64,000 nt of DNA, taken from contig NZ_JAUHPV010000001.1 of NCBI RefSeq assembly GCF_030418315.1, positions 434,001 to 498,000 on the forward strand, read 5' to 3'. Positions 24,496-35,163 of the stretch are shown one piece after another; the first letter of the stretch is position 1; each line of letters begins with the position of its first letter. The notes beneath the pieces are model-generated. The model was not told where the DNA came from. It searched no databases and worked only from the letters and a program-made list of their open reading frames with translations. Both the position numbers and the translations under genes were made by a program. The stretch comes from Demequina zhanjiangensis. Its GTDB lineage: Bacteria; Actinomycetota; Actinomycetes; Actinomycetales; Demequinaceae.

Positions 24496-25746
24496 ATGCG
24501 ACACAAGATCGGCTTCGGCGCCGCGCTCGCGACGTCAGCGCTGCTGCTCACCGCCTGCAGCGGTGGCACCACCGAGGAGAGCTCCTCGCCCTCGCCCAGC
24601 GAGACCGAGACCGCCATCGACGCCAGCGGCGTCGAGCTGACGGTCTGGGTCGACGAGAACCGTGAGCCCGCCGTGGCCGCGGCCGCTGAGACCTTCATGG
24701 ACGAGACCGGCGCGACCGTCACGCTCGTCCAGAAGAACTTCGAGGACATCCGTGCGGACTTCCTCGCCCAGGTCCCGACCGGAGAGGGCCCTGACATCAC
24801 CATCGGCGCGCACGACTGGCTGGGCGCCCTCATCGAGGGCGGTGTGGTGAACACCGTGGACCTCGGTGACAACGCGGCGAGCTTCGCCCAGGTCGGCGTG
24901 GACGCCATGTCCTACGACGGCCAGCTCTACGGCATGCCGTACGCGCTCGAGGCGATCGCCCTCGTCCAGAACACCGACCTGGTCGGCTCCGACGCTCCCG
25001 CCACCTGGGACGACATGATCCAGATGGGCGTCGACGCCGGTGCGGAGCGCCCGTTCTGCATCAACACCAACGGCGAGACCGGTGACGGCTACACCATGTA
25101 CCCGTTCCAGACCTCGTTCGGTGCCCCGGTCTTCGTCCAGGAGGGTGGCTCGTACACCTCCGAGGTCGGCATGGGCGGCGAGGCCGGCACGGCCTTCGCG
25201 CAGTTCCTTGCGGACAACGGTGAGGCCGGCGCAGGCTACCTGTCGACCACCATCGACTACGACACCAACAACCAGCTGTTCAACTCCGGCGAGTGCGCGT
25301 TCACGGTCCAGGGCCCCTGGGCTCTCGGCTCGTACACGGACGTGAACTTCACGGTCAACCCCGTGCCGTCCGCCGGTGGCGAGGCAGCCTCCCCGTTCGT
25401 GGGCGTCCAGGGCTTCTACGTCTCCTCGCAGAGCGCGAACGCCCTCCTCGCGAACATCTTCCTGACGGACTACATCGCGACCCCCGAGGCCATGCAGGCC
25501 CTGTACGACGCCGACCCGCGTCTGCCCGCATTCGAGGGCGTCTCGACCGAGTCCGCCGCCTACCCCGACGCGATCGCCGGCTTCCAGGCCTCTGCCGAGC
25601 AGGGCGTCCCGATGCCGTCCATCCCCGAGATGGGCTCCGTGTGGGACTTCTGGAACGCCGCTGAGTCGGCCATCATCAAGGGCGCCGATCCGGCGTCCAC
25701 CTGGGACAAGATGGTCACCGACCTGACGGCAGCCCTCGCGGGCTGA
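24496..25746 (+). CDS. ABC transporter sugar-binding lipoprotein (galacto-oligosaccharide type)
   Basis: 416 residues from ATG 24496, with GGAAGGAAAA upstream. A lipoprotein signal peptide ends in LLLTAC (Cys21), followed by a Ser/Thr/Glu linker and a CUT1-type binding domain (VELTVWVDENREPAVAAAAETFMDETG, LYGMPYALEAIALVQNTDL). It should capture oligosaccharides outside the membrane for the permeases at 25841-28329. An in-frame upstream extension to 24331 is rejected because the signal peptide begins at 24496. It resembles maltose/galactan-oligosaccharide binding proteins; the locus favours galacto-oligosaccharides. No ATPase gene is present, so a shared MsiK-like ATPase is likely. Confidence 0.92.
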   Translation: MRHKIGFGAALATSALLLTACSGGTTEESSSPSPSETETAIDASGVELTVWVDENREPAVAAAAETFMDETGATVTLVQKNFEDIRADFLAQVPTGEGPDITIGAHDWLGALIEGGVVNTVDLGDNAASFAQVGVDAMSYDGQLYGMPYALEAIALVQNTDLVGSDAPATWDDMIQMGVDAGAERPFCINTNGETGDGYTMYPFQTSFGAPVFVQEGGSYTSEVGMGGEAGTAFAQFLADNGEAGAGYLSTTIDYDTNNQLFNSGECAFTVQGPWALGSYTDVNFTVNPVPSAGGEAASPFVGVQGFYVSSQSANALLANIFLTDYIATPEAMQALYDADPRLPAFEGVSTESAAYPDAIAGFQASAEQGVPMPSIPEMGSVWDFWNAAESAIIKGADPASTWDKMVTDLTAALAG

Positions 25747-25758
25747 TCCCCTCCACAT

Positions 25759-25795
25759 CGCAGGGCGGGGCGCTCACGCAGCGTCCCGCCCTGCG
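25759..25795 (+). terminator. Strong intercistronic hairpin between binding protein and permease
   Basis: A 16-bp stem (CGCAGGGCGGGGCGCT paired with AGCGTCCCGCCCTGCG, one G-U pair) with the 5-nt loop cacgc starts 13 nt after the binding-protein stop. Such elements raise the amount of binding-protein mRNA relative to the permease genes by partial termination or 3'-end protection. Confidence 0.7.
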
Positions 25796-25840
25796 AAGGC
25801 GGTCTCCGCCGCGGATCATGAAGAGATGACGGGAGAGCGA

Positions 25841-27438
<1,598 letters not shown>

Positions 27439-27439
<1 letters not shown>

Positions 27440-28329
27440 TGTCCACCGCAGCCCCCGTGACGCAGAAGTCCCGCGAAGGCGCCCGTCGTCGACGGTGGTG
27501 GGGCGAGGTCGGCTGGAAGTATCCCGTCGCCATCCTCGTCATCCTCTACGCCGCGTTCCCGCTCGTGTTCGTGCTGTCCGCCTCGTTCGACCAGACGGGC
27601 AACCTGCGCGGCACCGAACGCCTCTTCAACTCGTTCACGCTCGACAACTACGCAGGGCTGAGCGACACCCTGTTCTGGACGTGGGTGGGCAACACCCTCG
27701 TGATCGGCTTCTCCGCCGCGTTCGGCGCAGTGCTCATGGGTGCCGCCGCCGCCTACGCCTTCTCGCGATTCAGGTTCAAGGGCCGACGCGCGTCGCTCAC
27801 CGGCCTGCTGATCCTGCAGATGTTCCCGCAGACGGTCGCCTTCGTGGCCGTGTTCCTCCTGCTGCTGTCGCTCGGCGAGGTCGTCCCGGCGCTCGGCATC
27901 AACTCCAAGCTGGCGCTCATCTGCGTCTACCTGGGCACCGCGCTCGGCGCGAACACCTTCCTCATGTACGGCTTCTTCAACTCCATCCCCACGGAGATGG
28001 ACGAGGCCGCGAAGATCGACGGCGCCACGCACGCACAGATCTTCTGGAAGCTGATCATGCCGCTGGTCACCCCGATCCTCGCGGTCGTGGGACTGCTCGC
28101 CTTCATCTCCGCGTTCGGCGACTTCATCCTCGCCAGGATCGTGCTGGTCTCCTCGGAGAACTGGACGCTCGCCGTCGGCATGTACCAGTGGGTGTCCGAC
28201 CAGCTGACCGCACGCTGGGGCATCTTCTCCGCGGGCACCGTCATCGCGGCGGTCCCCGTGCTGATCCTGTTCCTCGTGCTCCAGCGCTACATCGTCGGCG
28301 GCCTCACCTCGGGATCCGTCAAGGGCTGA
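27439..28329 (+). CDS. ABC transporter permease, MalG-like
   Basis: 296 residues, the usual length of MalG-type proteins. Six membrane helices begin with YPVAILVILYAAFPLVFVLSA. The EAA motif is IPTEMDEAAKIDGATHAQIFWKLIMPL. The ending YIVGGLTSGSVKG is the typical MalG tail. The ATG at 27439 overlaps the stop of the MalF-like gene, so translation is coupled. Together the two permeases form the membrane channel of a CUT1 importer that takes in the products of the downstream galactanase. Confidence 0.95.
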
Positions 28330-28478
28330 CCGCCGCCCCCCATCCGGGATCTCGCGCAGGGCGCCCCGCCAGGGGTGCCGGGGGCTTGCTGCGTCTCGTG
28401 ATCCTTCCGCACCACCCCAGAGCCCCGCGCTGACCTTCAGCGCTCCGCATCAAGGACGATCGGAAGGAAGAGGAGTCG

Positions 28479-31400
28479 ATGACGATCCGCACCAGGTGGA
28501 GGTCGCTCGCGGCCGCCGTATCGATGACGGCCATGGTGGCCGCGGGCGGGGCGACGGCGACGGTCGCGTCCGCTGCCGAGGAGGGCCCCGTCGACGCGGG
28601 GATCACGGTCCCCCAGGTCGAAGGGATGGGGGAGGACTGGATCAACGGCGTCGACGTCTCGTCGGTCCTGTCCGAGGAGGAGTCGGGCGTCGTCTTCTAC
28701 GACGAGGACGGCCAGGAGGCCGACCTGTTCCAGATCCTCGCCGACCATGACGTGAACTGGGTGCGCGTGAGGGTCTGGAACGACCCGTACGACGCCGAGG
28801 GCAACGGCTACGGCGGCGGCACCGTGGACGCCGCTCGCGCGACGACGATCGCCAAGCGTGCGACCGACGCGGGGCTCCGCGTGCTCGTGAACTTCCACTA
28901 CTCGGACTTCTGGGCGCACCCGGGTCAGCAGCAGCTGCCGAAGGCGTGGAAGGACCTCGCGACCGTCGAGGAGCGCGCCCAGGCCGTGCACGACTACACG
29001 GCGGAGACGCTCGCCGGGATGGTCGCCGCCGGCGTCGACGTGGGCATGGTGCAGATCGGCAACGAGAACACGCCGAACTCGTCCGAGCAGATCGTCGAGG
29101 TGGGCGGCTGGGACGACTTCGCGACGATCGTGAGCGCGGGCTCCGCCGCGGTGCGTGAGACGGTGCCCGACGCGCAGGTGGCCGTGCACTTCACCAACCC
29201 GGAGCGAGGCACGCAGCCCTCCTTCGCGGCAGCGCTCGACGCGCGTGACGTGGACTACGACGTGTTCCTCACGTCCTACTACCCGTTCTGGCACGGCACG
29301 CTCGAGAACCTCACGAGCACGCTGAGCACCATCGCCACCACGTACGACAAGGACGTCGCCGTCGCAGAGGTGTCATGGGCCTACACGCTCGAGGACGGCG
29401 ACGGGCACGAGAACACCATCCGCTCCACGTACGACCAGTACTCGATCTCCGTCCAGGGTCAGGCGCTCGCGATCCGCGACGTCATGCAGGCCGTGGCCGA
29501 CGTCGAGGGCGGTCGAGGGCTCGGCACCTTCTACTGGGAGCCCGCATGGATCCCGGTCGGCCCCGCGGACGACGCGGCCGCCAACGCGGTGCTGTGGGAG
29601 CAGTACGGCTCCGGCTGGGCCGCGAGCTACGCCGGCTCGTACGACCCCGACGACGCCGGCGTCTACTACGGCGGCTCCTCGTGGGACAACCAGGCGCTGT
29701 TCGACTTCACGGGCCATCCGCTCGAGTCGCTGCGCGTCTACCAGTACGCCGTGACCGGCGCCGTCGCGCCTCGCACCGTCGACTCGGTCGAGTCCCCGAG
29801 CCTGACCGTGACCGACGGCGACCCGATCGACCTGCCTGCCGAGGTGCTCGTGAGCTTCACCGACGGCACCTCCGAATCGCAGGCCGTCGACTGGACCCTC
29901 GAGTCCTCGTGGATCGACGGGCCCGGCCTCTACACGGTGACCGGCGCCACCTCCGGCGGCTACGACGTCTCCGCGACGATCGAGGTGCTCGACCCCGACG
30001 CCGTCGGCGAGAACCTGGTGGTCAACCCTGGATTCGAGGACGGCAGCACCGGCTGGACCGGCACCGGCAGCGGATTCACGATCGGTCGCGCCGAGGATCC
30101 GCACACGGGCAGCCTCTCCACCCACTGGTACAGCGCGAATGCGAACTCGTTCCAGATCTCGCAGACCCTCACCGGCGTGCCCGCGGGCACGTACCGGCTC
30201 GCCGCAGCGCTGCAGGGCGGCGGGGCAGGTCCTGACGACGTCATCACGCTGAGCGCCCAGAGCGGGATCTCGACCGTCACGACGACGGCGACCCTGCAGG
30301 GCTACAAGGCGTGGCAGTACCCGACCACCTCGCTCCTGCACGTCTCCGAGGGCGGCACGGTCGACCTGTGGATCGACTGGGACATGAGCGCAGGCGCGTG
30401 GGGCACGCTCGACGACGTGACGTTCGCGCTCGGCGCCGACCTGCCCGAGGCCGACCTGTCCGTCCTTGAGGCGCTCGTCGACGAGGCCGGCACGCTCGAC
30501 CGCGACGCGTACTCGCCGTACACGCTCTTCCTGCTCGACAAGGCGCTCGCCAGGGCCGCGTTCGTCACCGGATCGGAGGCTCCGAGCCAGGAGGCCGTCG
30601 ACGGTGCCGCCACGCAGCTCGACGCCGCCCTCGAGGGGCTCGAGCCGGACGACGGCACCGTCCCCGACCCGACTGTGGCCCCCGTCTCGGTCACCGTCGT
30701 CGAGGGCGATCCGATCGCGCTTCCCGACCAGGTGGCCGTGATCGCCTACGACGAGACCGAGACGCTCGAGGACGTGGTGTGGGACGACGTGCTCGCGCTG
30801 ATCGAGTCGCCCGGCGTCTACACCGTCGCGGGGGTGACCGAGAACGGCTGGGAGGTCACCGCAGAGATCACCGTGACCGTGCGCAACTGGATCGCCAACG
30901 GAGGCTTCGAGAAGGGTGTCTCCGACGTGACCCCGTGGCAGATCACCGCGGGGCTCCAGTCCGACGGCACGTGGCCCGACTCCTCCACCTCAAGCTCGTG
31001 GGTGGTCGGCTACTCCGACATCGAGGGCGGGTACGCCCTCAACGGGTGGAGCGATCCATGGAGCGGTCCCGAGTTCTGGCTGTCCGCAGAGCAGACCGTC
31101 GAAGCGCTGCCGGCAGGCACCTATGCGCTCACCGCGACGACCGCGGGAGGCAACGATCTCCTCGGCGGTGCAGGGGAGACCACCTACGAGCTCGGCGCGT
31201 GGGACGGCACGGCCACGCACAGCGTCGACCTCGCGCTTCCCGGCTGGCCGGACCACGACACCCAGTCGGTCCAGCTCACGCTCGACGCCGCCGCCGACGT
31301 CACGGTGTGGCTCTCGGCCGACATCGTGCCGGGCGACTGGTCCTATGCAGACGACGTCTCGCTCGTCCGCGTCCGGGACGCTGCCGACACCGGCGAGCTC

Positions 31401-31913
31401 GACTCGCTGCTCGCCGAGGCAGCGGCGATCGACACGGCGCTCTACGCCCCGTGGTCGGTGGAGGAGCTCGATGCCGCGCTCGCGGTCGCGCGCATCGCGA
31501 GCGGGGCCGACGCGCCGTCGCAGTCGCTCGTCGACTCCGCCGTCGCGGCCATGAGCGCCGCGCTCGACTCGATGGTGCTCGCCCCGAACGGGACCTGCGC
31601 CGTGTCCACGAAGGTGCACGGGACGTGGCCCGGCGGGTTCAACGCCCAGGTGTGGCTCGCGAACACGTCCGACGAGGATCTGCGCGGCTGGACCATGCGA
31701 TGGTCGTTCGACGGCGACGAGGAGGTCGCGCACCTGTGGAGCGGTGACGTCACCCAGGACGGGTCCGACGTCGTCGTCACCTCGAAGCCGTACAACGGGA
31801 GCCTGCGTGCCGGCAAGCACCTCACGTTCGGCTTCCTGGGCACCACCACGTCGGACAGCCCGGGGCTGTCGGAGGTGTCGGTGAACGGAGTCGCCTGCGC
31901 GATGGGCGACTGA
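28479..31913 (+). CDS. Secreted multimodular GH53 endo-beta-1,4-galactanase with CBM61-like and CBM2 modules
   Basis: 1144 residues. A signal peptide ends near VASAAEE (about 33). The GH53 catalytic domain spans about 50-430 with VDVSSVLSEEESG, Glu196 in QIGNENTP as acid/base and Glu297 in VAEVSWAY as nucleophile. Then come a bacterial Ig-like repeat (about 440-505), a carbohydrate-binding module of CBM61 type (about 509-655, NLVVNPGFEDGS), a helical FIVAR-like segment (660-725), a second Ig-like repeat (734-800), a second CBM61-like module (803-965), a second helical segment (969-1030) and a C-terminal CBM2 (1037-1144) bracketed by Cys in NGTCAVS and NGVACAM. It should cut beta-1,4-galactan side chains of pectin while bound to galactan and cellulose. 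A GGAAGGAAGAGGAG site precedes the ATG. Confidence 0.93.
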   Translation: MTIRTRWRSLAAAVSMTAMVAAGGATATVASAAEEGPVDAGITVPQVEGMGEDWINGVDVSSVLSEEESGVVFYDEDGQEADLFQILADHDVNWVRVRVWNDPYDAEGNGYGGGTVDAARATTIAKRATDAGLRVLVNFHYSDFWAHPGQQQLPKAWKDLATVEERAQAVHDYTAETLAGMVAAGVDVGMVQIGNENTPNSSEQIVEVGGWDDFATIVSAGSAAVRETVPDAQVAVHFTNPERGTQPSFAAALDARDVDYDVFLTSYYPFWHGTLENLTSTLSTIATTYDKDVAVAEVSWAYTLEDGDGHENTIRSTYDQYSISVQGQALAIRDVMQAVADVEGGRGLGTFYWEPAWIPVGPADDAAANAVLWEQYGSGWAASYAGSYDPDDAGVYYGGSSWDNQALFDFTGHPLESLRVYQYAVTGAVAPRTVDSVESPSLTVTDGDPIDLPAEVLVSFTDGTSESQAVDWTLESSWIDGPGLYTVTGATSGGYDVSATIEVLDPDAVGENLVVNPGFEDGSTGWTGTGSGFTIGRAEDPHTGSLSTHWYSANANSFQISQTLTGVPAGTYRLAAALQGGGAGPDDVITLSAQSGISTVTTTATLQGYKAWQYPTTSLLHVSEGGTVDLWIDWDMSAGAWGTLDDVTFALGADLPEADLSVLEALVDEAGTLDRDAYSPYTLFLLDKALARAAFVTGSEAPSQEAVDGAATQLDAALEGLEPDDGTVPDPTVAPVSVTVVEGDPIALPDQVAVIAYDETETLEDVVWDDVLALIESPGVYTVAGVTENGWEVTAEITVTVRNWIANGGFEKGVSDVTPWQITAGLQSDGTWPDSSTSSSWVVGYSDIEGGYALNGWSDPWSGPEFWLSAEQTVEALPAGTYALTATTAGGNDLLGGAGETTYELGAWDGTATHSVDLALPGWPDHDTQSVQLTLDAAADVTVWLSADIVPGDWSYADDVSLVRVRDAADTGELDSLLAEAAAIDTALYAPWSVEELDAALAVARIASGADAPSQSLVDSAVAAMSAALDSMVLAPNGTCAVSTKVHGTWPGGFNAQVWLANTSDEDLRGWTMRWSFDGDEEVAHLWSGDVTQDGSDVVVTSKPYNGSLRAGKHLTFGFLGTTTSDSPGLSEVSVNGVACAMGD

Positions 31914-31963
31914 CAGAGGGCTCGGCGGCGGGTGCGCGTGGTGCCCTCCGCCGCCGCAAAGGC

Positions 31964-31999
31964 GATGCCGTCGGATCCGGGTCGGGATCCGACGGCATC
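31964..31999. terminator. Terminator of the galactan operon
   Basis: GATGCCGTCGGATCC and GGATCCGACGGCATC form a perfect 15-bp stem with a 6-nt loop, 50 nt after the galactanase stop. A GC-only stem (GGCGGCGG ... CCGCCGCC) precedes it. The convergent glgX gene ends at 32075, so it may serve both strands. Confidence 0.85.
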
Positions 32000-32074
32000 G
32001 TCGTCCTGTGGGCGCGGCTCGCCGACGGGCAGACCGCTCAGGCGGACGACTCGCGCGCGAGTCGCTTCGCCTTG

Positions 32075-34231
32075 TCAGTCGATCTGCGACAGGTAGAGCC
32101 TCATGGCCATGGGCTCCATCGAGACCGTCTCGCCGGGTTGCACCACGTCCGGCTCGATGTCGTTGATGTCGTCGAGCGCGCTGTCCCATGAGTAGACCCA
32201 GGCGGCGCCCTCGTCGGGCGGGAGCGTGATGTCGGCGGGCCCGCGGGAGCCGTTGATCACGACGAGCGCGTCGGGCTCCGACGGGTCCTGCAGCGACCGC
32301 ATGAACTGGACGGTGCGGGTCCCGGGGTCCTCCCACCAGTCCTCGTTCTCGTGCGTGCCGTCAGCCTGGAACCACGCCGCCTCCGCCCTGAACGAGGTGT
32401 CGAGCAGGACCTCCTCGGCGGCCTCGTAGAAGGCGCGGGGTCGGAGCACACGGTGGTGCCGGCGCAGCTGGATCAGGTGGGCGATCGACTCGCGGAGCTG
32501 GAGCTGCCAGGGCTCCAGATCCCAGTCGAACCACGAGATCTCGTTGTCCTGGCAGTACGCATTGTTGTTGCCGCGCTGCGTCCGGCCGATCTCGTCCCCG
32601 CCCAGCAGCATGGGCGTCCCCGCCGCGAGCAGCGTGGTTCCCAGCAGGTTGCGGATCGAGCGGCGCCGCTCCTGGTTGACCTCGTCGTCCTCGGTCGGGC
32701 CCTCGACGCCGTGGTTGTAGGACCGGTTGTTGTCGGTCCCGTCCCTGTTCTCCTCGCCGTTGGCCTCGTTGTGCTTCCTGTTGTACGCCGTCAGGTCGTA
32801 CGCGGTGAAGCCGTCATGCGCGGTCACGAAGTTCACCGACGCGATGCAGCCACGCATCCCGGGCGGCTCGCTGTGGGAGAACAGGTCTGACGAGCCGGCG
32901 AGCCGGGTGGCGAGCTCGGGCGCGGTCGGGTGATGACGGTAGCCGTGCGCGCCTGCGCCCGTGGTGAGCCAGAACGACCTCGTCGAGTCGCGGAAGCGGT
33001 CGTTCCACTCGGAGAACGGCTGCGGGAAGTTGCCGACCTGCCAGCCTCCGAGGCCCACGTCCCACGGCTCGGCGATCAGCTTCACACCGCTGAGCACCGG
33101 GTCGGTGACGAGGCCCACGAGGAACGGGTGGTCGGCCGAGAAGCCCTGGCCCGTGCGACCGAGCGTGGCGGCCAGGTCGAAGCGGAAGCCGTCCACGCCC
33201 ATCTCGGTCACCCAGTAGCGCAGCGAGTCGAGCGCCATCTGCGTGACCCTCGGGTGCGCGAAGTCGAGCGTGTTGCCGGTGCCCGTCACGTCGTCGTAGT
33301 GCTGCGGCGCGTGGCTCTGAGTCCGGTAGTACGTGAGGTTGTCGAGCCCCCGCCAGGAGACCGTGCGGTCGCCCCAGCCGCCCTCGCACGTGTGGTTGTA
33401 CACGACGTCGAGGATCACCTCGAGGCCCGCCTGGTGCAGCAGGTCCACCATGCCGCAGAACTCGTCCTGCACCGCCTGGGCGCCCGCCTCCCGTGCCGTC
33501 GCGGTCGCGTAGGCGGGATGCGGCGCGAAGAAGGACATCGTGGAGTAGCCCCAGTAGTTGGTGAGGCTGTCACGCTCCAGGTGCGGCTCGTCGGCGAAGG
33601 CGTGGACGGGCAGCAGCTCGACGCTCGTGACGCCCAGGTCCTTGAGGTACTTCACGGCGGCTGGGTGCGCGAGGCCCGCATACGTGCCGCGCAGCTCGTC
33701 CGGGATGTCCGGCATCGTCTTGGTGAAGCCCTTGACGTGCACCTCGTAGATCACCGAGTCCTCGAACGGCACGTGAGGCAGAGGGGTCTGCCAGTCGCCG
33801 GACGGGGGAGCGGTCACGACCGAGCGGGGCACGAACGGTGCAGTGTCGATGTCCGAGCGGTTCGACAGCAGCGCCTTGGCGCCGGGCTCCGGTGACCTCG
33901 CGAGCCTGCCCTCGACGCCGCGGCCGTACGGGTCGAGCAGGAGCTTGTGCGGGTTGTAGCGGTGGCCCTTGCGAGGCTGCCACGGTCCGGTCGCCCTGAA
34001 GCCGTACTGCGTGCCCTGGTCGATCCCCGGGATGAAGGCGTGCCACAGGCCGTGGTGCGGGCCGTGCAGGGGGTAGCGGGTCTCCGAGCCGTCCTCGTGG
34101 AACACGCACAGGTGCATGGCGGTGGCGTGCGCCGCCATGACGCCGACGGTGACGCCGCCGTCCACGAGGTGCACTCCCAGCCGGTGAGGCGTGGGGGACG
34201 GCGCGGTCTGCGGAGGAGGGACGATGCTCAT
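32075..34231 (-). CDS. glgX: Glycogen debranching enzyme GlgX
   Basis: 718 residues from ATG 34231. A CBM48-type N-terminal domain (HRLGVHLVDGGVTVGVMAAHATAMHLCVF) is followed by a GH13 isoamylase barrel with VILDVVYNHTCEGG, DGFRFDLAATLGR (nucleophile Asp), LIAEPWDVG (acid/base Glu) and NFVTAHDGFT. The enzyme removes alpha-1,6 branches from phosphorylase-limit glycogen and complements glgE/glgB at 16651-20964. An in-frame extension to 34315 lacks homology. CACAAT (34238-34243) lies 6 nt before the ATG, again suggesting a leaderless mRNA. It is divergent from etfB. Confidence 0.95.
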   Translation of the reverse strand: MSIVPPPQTAPSPTPHRLGVHLVDGGVTVGVMAAHATAMHLCVFHEDGSETRYPLHGPHHGLWHAFIPGIDQGTQYGFRATGPWQPRKGHRYNPHKLLLDPYGRGVEGRLARSPEPGAKALLSNRSDIDTAPFVPRSVVTAPPSGDWQTPLPHVPFEDSVIYEVHVKGFTKTMPDIPDELRGTYAGLAHPAAVKYLKDLGVTSVELLPVHAFADEPHLERDSLTNYWGYSTMSFFAPHPAYATATAREAGAQAVQDEFCGMVDLLHQAGLEVILDVVYNHTCEGGWGDRTVSWRGLDNLTYYRTQSHAPQHYDDVTGTGNTLDFAHPRVTQMALDSLRYWVTEMGVDGFRFDLAATLGRTGQGFSADHPFLVGLVTDPVLSGVKLIAEPWDVGLGGWQVGNFPQPFSEWNDRFRDSTRSFWLTTGAGAHGYRHHPTAPELATRLAGSSDLFSHSEPPGMRGCIASVNFVTAHDGFTAYDLTAYNRKHNEANGEENRDGTDNNRSYNHGVEGPTEDDEVNQERRRSIRNLLGTTLLAAGTPMLLGGDEIGRTQRGNNNAYCQDNEISWFDWDLEPWQLQLRESIAHLIQLRRHHRVLRPRAFYEAAEEVLLDTSFRAEAAWFQADGTHENEDWWEDPGTRTVQFMRSLQDPSEPDALVVINGSRGPADITLPPDEGAAWVYSWDSALDDINDIEPDVVQPGETVSMEPMAMRLYLSQID

Positions 34232-34361
34232 GTGCTCATTGTGCCTGCACCCTGTGACGAGGCGCCCATTGCCGCACCGGTGAGACCGAGCCGAGGGGCG
34301 GGCGGTCGCGCGCACCGCCCTGAGCCCCCTGGGGCATGCGGCGGGTGTGCCAGCGCGACAG

Positions 34362-34367
34362 TAGGCT
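34362..34367 (+). promoter_or_regulatory. -10 element of a leaderless promoter for etfB
   Basis: TAGGCT is followed by 7 nt and the ATG at 34375; no ribosome-binding sequence fits. Confidence 0.55.
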
Positions 34368-34374
34368 GGAACCC

Positions 34375-35163
34375 ATGCGCATTCTGGTGACGGTCAAGTT
34401 CACGCCTGATCTGCAGTCCCACCGCTCCTTCACCGACGGGTCCGTGACCCGCACCGCGGACGACGGCTCGATGAACGAGCTGGACGAGAACGCGGTCGAG
34501 GCGGCGCTGCAGCTGGTCGAGGCGGCAGGGGAGGGCGAGGTCTACGCCCTCACGGTCGGCGGGCCCGACGCGGTCGCGGCGGTCCGCAAGGCGCTCCAGC
34601 TCGGAGCGAACCACGCGATCCACGTGTCCGACGAGGAGATCGCCGGGGCCGACGTGTTCGGCACCGCCAAGGTCCTCGCGGCCGCGATCCGCAAGGTGCA
34701 CGAGGAGCAGCCGCTCGACCTGGTCATCACGGGCATGGCGGCGCTCGACGGCCTCACCTCCATGCTCCCCACGGCGCTCGCGGCCGACCTGGGCTGGTCG
34801 CAGCTCACGCTCGCGTCCGAGCTGACGGTGGCCGACGGCGAGGCGACGATCGTGCGCCACATGCCCGACGCGCACGAGACCGTCGCGGCGCCCCTGCCGG
34901 CCGTCGTGTCCGTCACGGACGAGGCGAACAGCCCGCGCTATCCCAACTTCAAGCTCATCATGGCGGCCCGCAAGGCGCCGGTGACGCAGTGGTCCCTTGC
35001 CGACATCGGCGTGGACGGCGTCACCGTCGGTGCGATCGCGGCCCGCACCGAGGTGCGCGACGCCTCGCCCCGCCCGGAGAAGGCGGACAGGCAGGTCGTC
35101 ACCGACACGGGCGACGGCGGCGTCACCCTCGCGAACTTCCTCATCGAGAAGGGTCTGGCATGA
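34375..35163 (+). CDS. etfB: Electron transfer flavoprotein beta subunit
   Basis: 262 residues. Characteristic segments are MRILVTVKFTPD, MNELDENAVEAALQLVEAA, ALQLGANHAIHVSD and LVITGMAALDGLTSMLPTALAADLGW (AMP/FAD-contact region), then ANSPRYPNFKLIMAARKAP. It forms the heterodimer with EtfA that carries electrons from acyl-CoA and other dehydrogenases to the membrane quinone pool. The ATG at 34375 agrees with the family start and the leaderless promoter. The stop overlaps the etfA start by 4 bp. Confidence 0.96.
   Translation: MRILVTVKFTPDLQSHRSFTDGSVTRTADDGSMNELDENAVEAALQLVEAAGEGEVYALTVGGPDAVAAVRKALQLGANHAIHVSDEEIAGADVFGTAKVLAAAIRKVHEEQPLDLVITGMAALDGLTSMLPTALAADLGWSQLTLASELTVADGEATIVRHMPDAHETVAAPLPAVVSVTDEANSPRYPNFKLIMAARKAPVTQWSLADIGVDGVTVGAIAARTEVRDASPRPEKADRQVVTDTGDGGVTLANFLIEKGLA

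Noticed and set aside
22245..24908. 887-codon minus-strand ORF over the GH42 gene
   Set aside because: Antisense of a GH42 enzyme with both catalytic Glu motifs; the ORF would also cross the operator and the promoter of that operon.
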